Below are positions 53,315 to 62,171 of a stretch of DNA of 64,000 nt, one piece after another. How positions within the stretch are numbered: position 1 is the stretch's first letter; each line of letters opens with the position of its first letter. The DNA is taken from positions 36,980-100,979 of the forward strand of contig NZ_JAFKOK010000018.1 of assembly GCF_017303295.1 (NCBI RefSeq), given 5' to 3'. The stretch comes from Rhodobacter sp. NTK016B (GTDB lineage: Bacteria > Pseudomonadota > Alphaproteobacteria > Rhodobacterales > Rhodobacteraceae). Under the pieces are notes generated by a model. That model worked only from the letters and a program-made list of their open reading frames with translations, was not told where the DNA came from and did not search any database. Made by a program: the position numbers and the translations under genes.

Positions 53315-54421
53315 TCAAGGGGTGCCGTCGCGACCCTTCTCCATCAGGATTTTAACAGTTTTCTGAATTTCGGCCACTTGAGCGGCGAGTCGGGGCAATC
53401 TTCGTGTCGCTTTGTAGATTTCAACATGCGTTTCCATCTTCACGCCGGGATAGCCCATCAACACGCGCCCCGCCGGCGCGTTCGAGTTGATGACAGTGCC
53501 GCCCGCCGCGACCACGTCGTCGCCCACGAAAATGTTGTCGACCACGCCGACCTTGCCCGCCAGCACCACGCGGTTGCCGATCCGCGTCGATCCGGCGATG
53601 CCGACCTGACCGCAGAGCAGGCAGTCTTCACCCACGGTGACGTTGTGGGCCACCTGCACGAGGTTATCCACCTTCGTGCCGCGCCCGATCGACGTGTCGC
53701 GGATCGTGCCCCGGTCGATGGTCGCACAGGATCCGATCTCGACATCGTCGCCGATGGTGACGCCGCCCAGCGAATGGATCCGCTCCCAGACCTGTTCCTT
53801 GGTCTGCTGTGCCTGACCCAGAGTCGCGCGGGCTTCCTCGACGCGCGAGGTTTCTTCGGTCACGTAGCTGAACCCGTCGCCGCCGACGACGGCGTTGGGC
53901 TGCGCGATGAACCGGTCGCCGATTGTCACCTTGTGCCCGATCGCCACGCCCGCAAGGATCAGCGCATCCGATCCGATCACCGTGTCACGGCCAATCGAGA
54001 CGCGCTCGGCGATGCGGGCATTGGGGCCGATCTTCACATTCGCACCGATCACCGTGAAGGGACCGATCCGCGCACCCTCGCCGATCTCGGCCGAGGGATC
54101 GACTACCGCCATCGCGCTGATGCCGGGGGCCAGATCGGGACCGGGATCGAAAGCCTGCGTCAACCGCGCCATCGCCAGACGGCCGCGCGGCGCGAAAATC
54201 GCCGCTTCCAGCCCCAGCGCGCGCCAGTCGGCGCCGTCCCACAGGATCGCCGCACGGGCCTTGCCCTGCGCGATGCCGTCGGCATAGCGGGGATCCATGG
54301 CAAGGGCCAGATCGAACGCACCCGCCGAAGCCGGTTCGGCTGCGGCGGTCACGGTCAGCTCGCCCGCACCCTCGAACCGCGCGCCAAGCGCGGCAGCGAT
54401 ATCAGCGACACTGTTTTGCAT
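53315..54421 (-). CDS. lpxD: UDP-3-O-(3-hydroxyacyl)glucosamine N-acyltransferase LpxD
   Basis: LpxD adds the second 3-hydroxyacyl chain in lipid A synthesis. The 368-residue protein has an N-terminal uridine-binding domain (about residues 1-100), then a long left-handed beta-helix of hexapeptide repeats (IGEGARIGPFTVIGANVKIG and others), and the catalytic His in LVQVAHNVTVGEDCLLCG near residue 250. The helix ends in a C-terminal helical tail. It is not beside bamA, fabZ and lpxA as lpxD often is, so a second lpxD elsewhere is possible. It precedes the ACP gene by 15 bases. Confidence 0.9.
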   Translation of the reverse strand: MQNSVADIAAALGARFEGAGELTVTAAAEPASAGAFDLALAMDPRYADGIAQGKARAAILWDGADWRALGLEAAIFAPRGRLAMARLTQAFDPGPDLAPGISAMAVVDPSAEIGEGARIGPFTVIGANVKIGPNARIAERVSIGRDTVIGSDALILAGVAIGHKVTIGDRFIAQPNAVVGGDGFSYVTEETSRVEEARATLGQAQQTKEQVWERIHSLGGVTIGDDVEIGSCATIDRGTIRDTSIGRGTKVDNLVQVAHNVTVGEDCLLCGQVGIAGSTRIGNRVVLAGKVGVVDNIFVGDDVVAAGGTVINSNAPAGRVLMGYPGVKMETHVEIYKATRRLPRLAAQVAEIQKTVKILMEKGRDGTP

Positions 54422-54475
54422 GTCGGGAAACCTCCGGTCGGGCGCCCTGATCGGCGCCCGCCCGGTTTAGCGCGC

Positions 54476-56107
54476 TCAGGCGCCCACTTCCACCCCGGCC
54501 CGGATCAGCGCGTCGTAAATCTGCGCATCGCGGCCATAGATGTCGTCACGGTAATTCATCCGTCCATCGACCGAAGTATAGGCCGTGCGGTAGACCAGAT
54601 GCACCGGGATCGGCGTCACCAGCGGCACGCGGGTCAGGCGACCGGTGCTCTGGATCATGTGGTAATAGTTGACCGGATCGTCTTCCTGAACCGCCAGAAG
54701 CTGGTAGGCGAATTCGCGCGGATCGGCCAGACGGATACACCCATGCGAGAAGGCGCGCACATCGCGGCTGAACAGCGAGCGCGACGGCGTGTCGTGCAGG
54801 TAGATCGCATAGGGGTTGGGGAACATGAACTTGACCTCACCCAGCGCGTTGCCCGGCCCCGGCGGCTGCTGCACGTCGAAGGGCAGCGTCTGCGGCGAAT
54901 ACGCGGCAAAGTTCACCTGTTCGCGCGGCACGACACGCCCGGCATGGTCAATCAGGTTGAGATGCCGCGCCCCGCCCGAAGACAGCGCCCCCCAATATTC
55001 CCCGATGATCGACCGGGGCAGCGTCCAGGTCGGGTTGATGTCCATGTATTCCATCATGTCCGAGAATTCGGGCGTCTGGTTCTGGCGCGAACCGATGACC
55101 GAGCGGGTCTCGTAGGTCACCTCGTCGAAATCGACGATGCGGGCGACGAAATCGGTCAGGTTGACCCAGACATGGCGGTCGCCGCGCGGAATGTTCAGCC
55201 AGCGCTCGCGCTCGAGCGCGACATTGATCGCGGGCAGACGATCCTGCGGCTCGACATTGATCGCACGGATCGTCGCGTTTCCGGCCACGCCATCGGCGTC
55301 GATGCCGACCGATTCCTGGAATTCCTGCACCGCCTGCTGCATCAGGGTGTCATAGGTCGCCGTCGCCACGCGCGGCATGAAGCCCATGGCGATCAGCCGG
55401 TTGCGCAATTGCACGACGCCCGTGCCGGTATCGCCCGGCTGCAGGCTTCCGGCCTGAACGCGCTGCCCCCAGCCGCCATTCGCCACCGTGTCCAACAGAT
55501 CGCGGCGGGCGCGGTAAAGCCGCGCGTATTCGGGCGACGAGGGCGCGAGGTTGCGGATGAAGGCCACCGGCTCGGACGCAACGAAATCGGTCATCAGCTC
55601 GGTCGGATCGGGGCGCGGCACGTCGCGCACCATGTATTCCGGGTTGATCGACGCGGGATCGACCACGCCGCTATGAATGTCCGTGGCATAGCGCAGGAAG
55701 GTCAGCGAGGCGCGCGCTTCGAGCATCCCGCGATCACGCTCGGTCTCGACCGAGTCAAAGGCGGCCAGCAGCCCGTTCAGATCGTAGCGCGCCTGCGGCA
55801 GCCCGTGTTCCGAGGCCCGGCTCAGCGCGGAGACAAGGGCGCTGCGGCGCGCGGCATCTTCGGCGCCGGTCCAGACAGCCTGATAGCCGTTTTCGCGGTA
55901 GAAAGCGGCCAGTTCACTGTTTTCGGCGACGCCCTCGGCCAGGGCCTGCCGGAAGGCGGGGAATTGCTGCGCCTGTGCGGGCGAGGCGAAGGTGGCGGTC
56001 AAAACGGCGGGCGCGGCGCCGCTCAGGGCCAGGCTCAGAGCCACAAATCCGGCGCGGAATACCGGACGGCTCGCATGCTTGGACCGTCGCGCTTCCTTCA
56101 TCTGCAT
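54476..56107 (-). CDS. ldtD: L,D-transpeptidase (YcbB/LdtD-like)
   Basis: This enzyme forms 3-3 cross-links between diaminopimelate residues of peptidoglycan. The 543-residue protein has an N-terminal signal-anchor (about residues 20-46), a scaffold domain, a peptidoglycan-binding PG_binding_1 domain (about 225-290, GDTGTGVVQLRNRLIAMGF), and a YkuD catalytic domain (about 315-500). YkuD has the His in IYLHDTPSRSLF and the nucleophile Cys457 in AFSHGCIRL. The order matches E. coli LdtD. It is divergent from the MepK-like peptidase gene. Confidence 0.93.
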   Translation of the reverse strand: MQMKEARRSKHASRPVFRAGFVALSLALSGAAPAVLTATFASPAQAQQFPAFRQALAEGVAENSELAAFYRENGYQAVWTGAEDAARRSALVSALSRASEHGLPQARYDLNGLLAAFDSVETERDRGMLEARASLTFLRYATDIHSGVVDPASINPEYMVRDVPRPDPTELMTDFVASEPVAFIRNLAPSSPEYARLYRARRDLLDTVANGGWGQRVQAGSLQPGDTGTGVVQLRNRLIAMGFMPRVATATYDTLMQQAVQEFQESVGIDADGVAGNATIRAINVEPQDRLPAINVALERERWLNIPRGDRHVWVNLTDFVARIVDFDEVTYETRSVIGSRQNQTPEFSDMMEYMDINPTWTLPRSIIGEYWGALSSGGARHLNLIDHAGRVVPREQVNFAAYSPQTLPFDVQQPPGPGNALGEVKFMFPNPYAIYLHDTPSRSLFSRDVRAFSHGCIRLADPREFAYQLLAVQEDDPVNYYHMIQSTGRLTRVPLVTPIPVHLVYRTAYTSVDGRMNYRDDIYGRDAQIYDALIRAGVEVGA

Positions 56108-56643
56108 GGAAATACTCCCGTAAGATTCACTGTCCCGCGGATCGGAGCCACACCGCGAAGGATGCCGGCGCCCGCCTCGCTTGGGCGAATTATATCATTT
56201 GTCAGTGTCGATTTTCGCAGCTTGCTTCACCATACACAATGCTGAGACCGCACTGATTCCCGCGACAACGCCGCAAGGGCCGGTCCGGTTCCCCAACTTC
56301 GCCGCGAACGCCGGGAACCGACCGCCGCGACCCGCCGCAAAGGTCGAAAAGCGCCACCAAATCCGCCCGAAGACCGCCCCGCAGGCATCTGTTAACAAAA
56401 GATTTTTGCGCGCATTAAGCCTTTTTCAGCAAAATCTCGCCTATTTTGTCGGCACAACACCTGCCAAACCGAATCCGGGCTTGGGAGAACCGCATCTCTG
56501 TGGCATAGAAGCATCAGAAGAAAAATTTGTCTTCGTGACTCGATGCCGGAACGGATGCGGCCCCTGCCGCCACCCAGAAGGGATCGACCATGAAGCTAAG
56601 CCGCAAAGGCTCCCCGCGACTCTGGGATTGGGACAGGACAAAC
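56108..56643. other. Divergent region between L,D-transpeptidase and MepK-like genes
   Basis: No gene is visible in these roughly 480-535 bases. A reverse-strand promoter with a perfect extended -10 is at 56189-56197. The right half (56395-56455) is AT-rich (GTTAACAAAAGATTTTTG and TTTTTCAGCAAAATC) and may drive the forward gene, but no hexamer pair is clean. The region is unusually long for a divergent pair in this window. Confidence 0.55.
56189..56197 (-). promoter_or_regulatory. Extended -10 promoter of the L,D-transpeptidase gene
   Basis: On the reverse strand TGATATAAT gives a consensus -10 (TATAAT) with the extended TG element, 82 bases upstream of the ldtD start. The -35 region is weak. 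Confidence 0.6.
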
Positions 56644-57213
56644 ATGACTTCTTCGGCTGAAACCGGATTTTCCCGGCGCGCTTTGCTCGGCGTCTTCGCC
56701 GCAACCGCCGTCACCGCAGCTCCGCAAATGTCCAAGGCCTTCGCCTTCAACCGTGGCGCTGGCGATATTCGTCGGATCAAGATGTATTCGGGCCATTCGG
56801 GCGAGACGCTGGACGCGATCTACTGGATCGACGGCGATTACGTCCCCGAGGTTCTGGATATGGTGAACCACTTCTGCCGCGACTGGCGCAACGATCAGAT
56901 CCACCGGATCGACACGCGCACGCTGGATATCATGGCCGCCGCGCATAACCTGCTGGACGTGACCGAGCCCTACATCCTGCTGTCGGGCTATCGTTCGCCC
57001 GAAACCAACGCGATGCTGCGCCGCCGGTCGTCGGGCGTTGCGCGCAACTCGCGCCACATGGTCGGCCAGGCTGCTGACCTGCGCCTCAACAGCCGTTCGG
57101 TCGGCCAGGTCGCGCGCGCCGCGCTCGCCTGCAATGCCGGTGGTGTTGGCCGCTACTCGCGCTCGAACTTCACCCATATGGATTGCGGCCCGGTCCGCAC
57201 CTGGGGCGGCTGA
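56644..57213 (+). CDS. DUF882/M15-type peptidase, MepK-like murein endopeptidase
   Basis: MepK-type enzymes cut cross-links made by L,D-transpeptidases. The 189-residue product has a Tat signal (FSRRALLGVFAATAV) and a DUF882 domain with zinc-type motifs: HMVGQAADL near residue 138 (HxxGxAxD) and HMD in FTHMDCG near residue 180. The ATG at 56644 gives a short n-region typical for Tat leaders; an ATG at 56590 with AAGGGA would add 18 residues. Adjacent, divergent placement with a YcbB-like gene mirrors E. coli ldtD-mepK. Confidence 0.88.
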   Translation: MTSSAETGFSRRALLGVFAATAVTAAPQMSKAFAFNRGAGDIRRIKMYSGHSGETLDAIYWIDGDYVPEVLDMVNHFCRDWRNDQIHRIDTRTLDIMAAAHNLLDVTEPYILLSGYRSPETNAMLRRRSSGVARNSRHMVGQAADLRLNSRSVGQVARAALACNAGGVGRYSRSNFTHMDCGPVRTWGG

Positions 57214-57361
57214 TCGTCCCCGGATCTTCCGCTTGCGATGAACCCCGCGCACCTCCCGGTCGCGGGGTCTTCTTTTGGCGTTTCGCCCCAAAGACTTGCC
57301 CCAAGACTTGAACAGGCCCGCACCGCGCCCCTAAATGGGTGCCGAACCAGAGTCAGGGACA

Positions 57362-58669
57362 ATGACAACCTTCGACACCGCCTTGTGGCTGACCGCCGGC
57401 GCGATTTTCGCGCTTCTCATCCTGTCGGGATTCTTCTCGGGCAGCGAAACCGCCCTCACTGCCTCGTCGCGCGCCAAGCTCAGGGCGCTCGCGGATCGCG
57501 GGTCGAAAGGGGCCGAGACGGCGCTGAAGATCACCGAAGACAGCGAACGGCTGATCGGCTCGGTCCTGCTGGGCAACAACCTGGTCAACATTCTGGCCAC
57601 CTCGCTGGCGACGGCGCTGTTCACCCGGCTGTTCGGCGATTCCGGTGTCGCGCTGGCCACGCTGATCATGACCCTGCTGGTGTTGATCTTTGCCGAGGTC
57701 CTGCCCAAGACCTACGCGATCACCAATCCCGAAACCGCCGCCTCGCTGGTCTCGAAACCGATCCGCGTAATCGTCGTGCTGCTCTCGCCCATCGTCGGCG
57801 CGGTGCGCGTGCTGGTGCGCGGCATCCTTGCGCTGGTGGGCGTGCGGACCGATCCCGACAGCGCGGTACTCAGCTATCACGAGGAAATCGCAGGCACTCT
57901 GGCACTCGGCCATTCCGAAGGCTCGGTCGACAAGGAAGACCGCGACCGCCTGCTTGGCGCGCTTGATCTGGGCACCCGCACCGTCGAAGAGGTCATGCTG
58001 CACCGCTCGCAGCTTGAAACCGTCGACCTTGACGCCCCCCCGGCCGAGATCATCGCCCAAAGCGTAAACTCGCCGCATTCCCGGCTGCCCGCGTGGCGCG
58101 ACGAGCCCGAGAATATCGTCGGCGTGATCCATATCCGCGACCTCATGCGCGAGGTGCACAAGCTGGTCACCGAAGCCGAGGGCGACTTCAACGCGGTCGA
58201 CAAGCTCGACATCGCCAGCGTCATGCGCGAGCCCTATTTCGTCCCCGACACCACGCCGCTCGACGAGCAGATGCAGCAATTCATGAAGCAGCACCGCCAT
58301 TTCGGGCTGGTGATCGACGAATACGGCGCGCTGCAGGGTCTGATCACGCTCGAGGACATTCTCGAGGAAATCGTCGGCGAGATCGTCGATGAACACGACA
58401 TTCCCACCGACGACCCGATCATCCGCCTCGACTCGGGCGCGATCGAGATCGACGGCAACATGACGATCCGCGACCTCAACCGCGCGATGGACTGGCATCT
58501 GCCCGATGACGAGGCCAACACCGTCGCCGGTCTGGTCATCCACGAAGCCCAGCTTATTCCCGAGGCCGGACAGGTCTTCCAGTTCCACGGCTTCCGCTTC
58601 ACCGTGGTCGAGCGGGTGGAAAACCGCCTTACCCGGCTGCGCGTGCGCTGGGTCAAAAAGGCGCACTGA
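57362..58669 (+). CDS. HlyC/CorC-family CNNM/CBS-domain transporter
   Basis: This 435-residue inner-membrane protein has the CNNM (DUF21) domain with about four membrane segments in residues 1-180, including GNNLVNILATSLATALF. It then has a CBS pair (about 205-330, GVIHIRDLMREVH and YGALQGLITLEDILEEIVGE), and a C-terminal CorC_HlyC domain. The family is linked to magnesium/cobalt efflux. The ATG at 57362 is preferred because AGGGA precedes it; an ATG at 57335 lacks a ribosome site. Confidence 0.92.
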   Translation: MTTFDTALWLTAGAIFALLILSGFFSGSETALTASSRAKLRALADRGSKGAETALKITEDSERLIGSVLLGNNLVNILATSLATALFTRLFGDSGVALATLIMTLLVLIFAEVLPKTYAITNPETAASLVSKPIRVIVVLLSPIVGAVRVLVRGILALVGVRTDPDSAVLSYHEEIAGTLALGHSEGSVDKEDRDRLLGALDLGTRTVEEVMLHRSQLETVDLDAPPAEIIAQSVNSPHSRLPAWRDEPENIVGVIHIRDLMREVHKLVTEAEGDFNAVDKLDIASVMREPYFVPDTTPLDEQMQQFMKQHRHFGLVIDEYGALQGLITLEDILEEIVGEIVDEHDIPTDDPIIRLDSGAIEIDGNMTIRDLNRAMDWHLPDDEANTVAGLVIHEAQLIPEAGQVFQFHGFRFTVVERVENRLTRLRVRWVKKAH

Positions 58670-58773
58670 CAGGCGCTGGATCTGCTCACAACCTCATGAT
58701 CCGGCAGGGCTTTCGCACACGTCAGCGTTGTGCCATGCTGCCGCTTCTTTAAACGATAGAACGGACGATTTTT

Positions 58774-59190
58774 ATGCGCTCATTTCTCGCTCCCGCCGCT
58801 GTTGCGGCGCTTTCCTTCATTTCCGCCGACACCGCGCTGGCCCTTGGCTGTAGCGAAGGCCAGTGGTTCGCCGACGGTGTCGTCACGCCCTCGAAAACCA
58901 TGGGCAACGTGACCAGCGCCACCCAATACGCCTGGGATGGCGGCACCAGCATCGTCGAGACCTGCAACCTGACCACCGAAGGCAATGATTTCTCGGCTAT
59001 CTGGCGGCTTTATTCCGGCGAGGTCGATGCGACCCATCCCGGCATCTGCATCATGCTGACCAACGATCAGGGCAATAACTGGTATTCCTGCGTGCCCCCG
59101 GCGACGGTAGGCGCGGCGAATGGCGCGGGTCAGGACGACCCGGCCTTCACGTTGCGTTTCAGCAACTGGATGGATTCTGTCGGTGGCTAA
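58774..59190 (+). CDS. Small secreted protein of unknown function
   Basis: I do not recognise a family. The 138-residue product has a signal peptide (MRSFLAPAAVAALSFISADTA, ending near ALA), leaving a mature protein of about 115 residues. It has four cysteines (GCSE, TCN, GICIM, YSCVPP), likely two disulfides, and an aspect of a small beta-rich domain (YAWDGGTSIVETCN, FSAIWRLY). It faces tgt tail to tail with a hairpin at the junction. Confidence 0.72.
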   Translation: MRSFLAPAAVAALSFISADTALALGCSEGQWFADGVVTPSKTMGNVTSATQYAWDGGTSIVETCNLTTEGNDFSAIWRLYSGEVDATHPGICIMLTNDQGNNWYSCVPPATVGAANGAGQDDPAFTLRFSNWMDSVGG

Positions 59191-59222
59191 AGCCGCTGAA
59201 TGACACAGGGTTCAGAGCGGCT
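59191..59222. terminator. Imperfect hairpin at the tgt junction
   Basis: An inverted repeat (AGCCGCTGAA / TTCAG AGCGGCT, with a two-base bulge) spans the gap between the secreted-protein stop and the tgt stop. It may terminate both convergent genes. Confidence 0.4.
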
Positions 59223-60342
59223 CGATGTCGCCCTGAGCCCGCCCTTCATGGAACGCGGCCACGAAATCGGCCAGCGTTCCGGCGGCGATCGCATCGCGCA
59301 GACCCTGCATAAGATCCTGATAATACTGCAGATTGTGCCATGTGAGCAGCATCGAGCCGATGATCTCGTCGGCGCGGACCACATGGTGCAGGTAGGCGCG
59401 CGAGTAGTTCCGGCAGGCCGGGCAGCCGCAAGCCTCGTCCAGCGGGCGCGGATCGTCGCGGTGACGCGCATTGCGCAGATTGACCGAGCCGCGTCGGGTC
59501 CAGCCCTGCCCCGTCCGGCCCGAGCGCGAGGGCAGCACACAATCCATCATGTCGACGCCACGCTCGACCGCGCCGACGATATCGTCGGGCTTGCCCACCC
59601 CCATCAGGTAGCGCGGCTTGTCCTCAGGCAGAAAACCGGGCGCGTAGTCCAGCACGCCGAACATCGCCTCTTGTCCCTCGCCCACGGCCAGACCGCCGAT
59701 CGCGTAGCCTTCAAACCCGATCTCGGCCAAAGCCTTCGCCGATTCCTCGCGCAGGTCCTTCGTCACGCCGCCCTGCATGATGCCGAACAGCGCATGGCCG
59801 GGCCGGTCGCCGAACGCCTCACGCGAGCGACGCGCCCAGCGCATCGACAGCCGCATTGATTCTGCGACGACCTTGTCTTCGGCAGGCAGCGCCGGGCATT
59901 CGTCGAAACACATGACGATATCCGACCCCAAGAGCCGCTGGATCTCCATCGAGCGTTCGGGCGACAGCATGTGCTTCGAGCCGTCGATATGGCTGGAAAA
60001 CCGCACGCCCTCTTCCGTCAGCTTGCGCAGATTGGCCAGCGACATGACCTGAAACCCGCCCGAATCGGTCAGGATCGGCCGCTCCCAGTTCATGAATTTG
60101 TGCAGCCCGCCCAAAGCGGCGATCCGCTCGGCCGTGGGGCGCAGCATCAGGTGATAGGTGTTGCCCAGCAGGATATCGGCCCCCGTCGCGCGCACCGAGT
60201 CGGGCATCATCGCCTTAACCGTGCCCGCCGTGCCAACCGGCATGAAGGCCGGCGTGCGGATCTCGCCGCGCGGGGTGTGGATGATCCCGGTGCGGGCCGC
60301 ACCGTCCTTGGCGTTCAGGGTAAAGGAAAACCGCTCGCTCAT
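59212..60342 (-). CDS. tgt: tRNA-guanine transglycosylase (queuine/preQ1)
   Basis: Tgt swaps guanine-34 for preQ1 in GUN tRNAs. The 376-residue enzyme has the substrate-pocket aspartate in [32 protein letters not shown], and the zinc site [17 protein letters not shown] (three Cys, one His) near residue 310. All catalytic motifs are present. It is divergent from the enoyl-CoA-hydratase-like gene, 82 bases away. queA is not in the window. Confidence 0.97.
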   Translation of the reverse strand: MSERFSFTLNAKDGAARTGIIHTPRGEIRTPAFMPVGTAGTVKAMMPDSVRATGADILLGNTYHLMLRPTAERIAALGGLHKFMNWERPILTDSGGFQVMSLANLRKLTEEGVRFSSHIDGSKHMLSPERSMEIQRLLGSDIVMCFDECPALPAEDKVVAESMRLSMRWARRSREAFGDRPGHALFGIMQGGVTKDLREESAKALAEIGFEGYAIGGLAVGEGQEAMFGVLDYAPGFLPEDKPRYLMGVGKPDDIVGAVERGVDMMDCVLPSRSGRTGQGWTRRGSVNLRNARHRDDPRPLDEACGCPACRNYSRAYLHHVVRADEIIGSMLLTWHNLQYYQDLMQGLRDAIAAGTLADFVAAFHEGRAQGDIEPL

Positions 60343-60424
60343 GCCGGACCTCTTTCGCTGAAGGCTGCTTTAGCGCGCGCGGCCCGATCTTGCCAGCCCG
60401 CGCCGCAGGGTCCACAGTTGCGCC

Positions 60425-61195
60425 ATGGAACAGATCAGCACTTCCCGCAGCAATGGCGTCCTGACCGTGACGCTGGAAAACGGCACCGCGCACCCCCTGT
60501 CGCTGGGCATGATCCGCGCGCTGCATCAGGCCGTGACGCAGGCGCAGGATGACGACGAGACCCGCGTGATCGTCCTCCACGGGCCGGGCAAGATCTTTTG
60601 CGCGGGCCATGATCTGAAAGAAATCGCCGCCCACCGCGCCGATCCCGACGAGGGCCGCGCCTATATCACCGAGCTGTTCGAAGCCTGCGCCGAGATGATG
60701 AAGACCGTGGCGAACAGCGCCAAGCCCACCATCGCCCGCACCGAAGGCATCGCCACCGCCGCCGGGCTGCAGCTGATCGCCGCCTGCGATCTGGCCTATG
60801 CCGCGCCGCAGGCCCGCTTCTGCCTGCCCGGCATCCGGCGCGGCGGGTTCTGCACAACGCCCTCGGTCGCGGTCGCCCGCGCGGTAGGCCGCAAGGCGCT
60901 GATGAAACTCGCACTGACCGGCGAGGATCAGACCGCCGACTGGGCGCTGGCCAACGGCATCGTGACCGAGGTGGTGGCAGACGACGCTCTCGCCGCGCGT
61001 GTCGATGACATCGCCCGGACCCTCGCCGGGCGCTTCTCAGACGTCTCGCAGGCGGGGCTGGCGGCGACCAAGGCGCAGCTCGACCTGCCGCTCGATCAGG
61101 CCTACGCACTGGCAACCGAGGCGATGATCGGCCATTTCATGGACCCGACCCTGCCCGACCCGCCGATCCTGTCGCGCAAAAGCGCGGCGGAATAG
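60425..61195 (+). CDS. Enoyl-CoA hydratase-like protein lacking both catalytic glutamates (ECHDC3-like)
   Basis: This 256-residue crotonase-fold protein keeps the CoA-binding and oxyanion-hole segments (KIFCAGHDLKEI and ATAAGLQLIAACDLAYA) but not the acid/base pair. The residue equivalent to Glu144 of rat hydratase is Gln (LQLIAACD instead of CELAMMCD). The Glu164 position is Gly (LPGIRRGGFC). The GGFCTTPSVAVARAVG run resembles ECHDC3-type proteins. A classical hydratase reaction is unlikely; another crotonase reaction or a non-catalytic role is possible. Confidence 0.85.
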   Translation: MEQISTSRSNGVLTVTLENGTAHPLSLGMIRALHQAVTQAQDDDETRVIVLHGPGKIFCAGHDLKEIAAHRADPDEGRAYITELFEACAEMMKTVANSAKPTIARTEGIATAAGLQLIAACDLAYAAPQARFCLPGIRRGGFCTTPSVAVARAVGRKALMKLALTGEDQTADWALANGIVTEVVADDALAARVDDIARTLAGRFSDVSQAGLAATKAQLDLPLDQAYALATEAMIGHFMDPTLPDPPILSRKSAAE

Positions 61196-61289
61196 GCCAG
61201 ACCCTCGGCGCGAGGCCGCCCCCCCTTTACGCAAGCGCGGCAAATTCCTATATCTCTGGTCAGGAATTACACAGAGCCCCGAGGACGCT

Positions 61290-61658
61290 ATGACCGCCTC
61301 CGACACGCCCGCCCCGGTGGAAGGCACGCCGCTGATCGCACCGTCGACGACCGAACACCCGCTCTACGAGCCGGTGGTCGAGGCCTGTCGCACGGTCTAT
61401 GACCCGGAAATTCCGGTGAATATCTACGATCTCGGCCTGATCTACACCATCGCCATCAATGACGGCGGCAAGGTCGATGTCACCATGACCCTCACCGCGC
61501 CGGGCTGCCCGGTCGCCGGCGAGATGCCCGGCTGGGTACAGGACGCCATCGGCGCCGTGCCCGGTGTCAGCGAGATCGATGTCGAAATGACCTTCGATCC
61601 GCAATGGGGCATGGACATGATGTCGGACGAAGCCCGCCTCGAACTCGGATTCATGTAA
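61290..61658 (+). CDS. sufT: SufT/DUF59-type Fe-S assembly protein
   Basis: This 122-residue MIP18/DUF59 protein is implicated in iron-sulfur cluster maturation. It shows DPEIPVNIYDLGLIY near residue 40 and the conserved cysteine in LTAPGCPVAGEMP near residue 72, followed by DVEMTFDPQWGMDMMSDEAR. It is followed after five bases by a HesB/IscA-type gene, a pairing that fits Fe-S work. The main suf genes are not in this window. Confidence 0.9.
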   Translation: MTASDTPAPVEGTPLIAPSTTEHPLYEPVVEACRTVYDPEIPVNIYDLGLIYTIAINDGGKVDVTMTLTAPGCPVAGEMPGWVQDAIGAVPGVSEIDVEMTFDPQWGMDMMSDEARLELGFM

Positions 61659-61663
61659 ACACC

Positions 61664-62059
61664 ATGTTCGCAATACCCGGCAAATCCCCCGTTACCCTGA
61701 CCCCGGCCGCCGAAGCCCATATCGCGCGCCTGATGAACAAGCAGGGCAAGATGGGCCTGCGCATCGGCGTCAAGAAGGGCGGCTGCGCGGGGATGGAATA
61801 CGTCATGGACTTCGCCGACGAGATCGCCGAGCACGAAGAGATCATCGAACAGGGCGACGCCCGCGTTCTCATCGCGCCGATGGCGCAGATGTTCCTCTTC
61901 GGCACCGAGATCGACTATGAAACCGGCCTTCTCGAATCCGGCTTCAAGTTCCGCAATCCCAATGTCTCGGAAGCCTGCGGCTGCGGCGAAAGCGTCAAGT
62001 TCGAAGACGTCGATACGCTGAAAGCCAAACTCGACGCCGCCACCCGCGCCGCCGAGTAA
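61664..62059 (+). CDS. HesB/IscA-type iron-sulfur carrier
   Basis: This 131-residue A-type carrier holds or delivers [Fe-S] clusters. The three conserved cysteines are present: one in KKGGCAGMEY (near residue 42) and CGCG near residue 106. The ATG at 61664 lies five bases after the SufT-like stop, and this start gives the normal family length. It is the second gene of a two-gene unit. SufA, IscA and ErpA cannot be distinguished with certainty. Confidence 0.92.
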   Translation: MFAIPGKSPVTLTPAAEAHIARLMNKQGKMGLRIGVKKGGCAGMEYVMDFADEIAEHEEIIEQGDARVLIAPMAQMFLFGTEIDYETGLLESGFKFRNPNVSEACGCGESVKFEDVDTLKAKLDAATRAAE

Positions 62060-62082
62060 CCGCCGACCCTTCGGCCCGCCCC

Positions 62083-62151
62083 ATCTTTAATCCCGAAATA
62101 TCCTCGGGGGTGAATTTGCCGTCAGGCAAAGAGGGGGCAGACAGCCCCCTC
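62083..62151. repeat. REP-like intergenic element, copy 4
   Basis: The core ATCTTTAATC, CGAAATATCCTCGGGGGT is followed by two hairpins: TTTGCC-GTCA-GGCAAA and GAGGGGGC-AGACA-GCCCCCTC. It lies between the convergent HesB-type and ald stops. Confidence 0.85.
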
Positions 62152-62171
62152 CCCTTTCTGACCCGCCGCCC

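Noticed and set aside
53378..56245. Forward open frame of about 955 codons opposite lpxD and ldtD
   Set aside because: Antisense to two conserved enzymes; the translation is low-complexity His/Arg/Asp and shows no domains.
60425..61195. Canonical enoyl-CoA hydratase
   Set aside because: Both catalytic glutamate positions are replaced, so the simple label was changed to hydratase-like.
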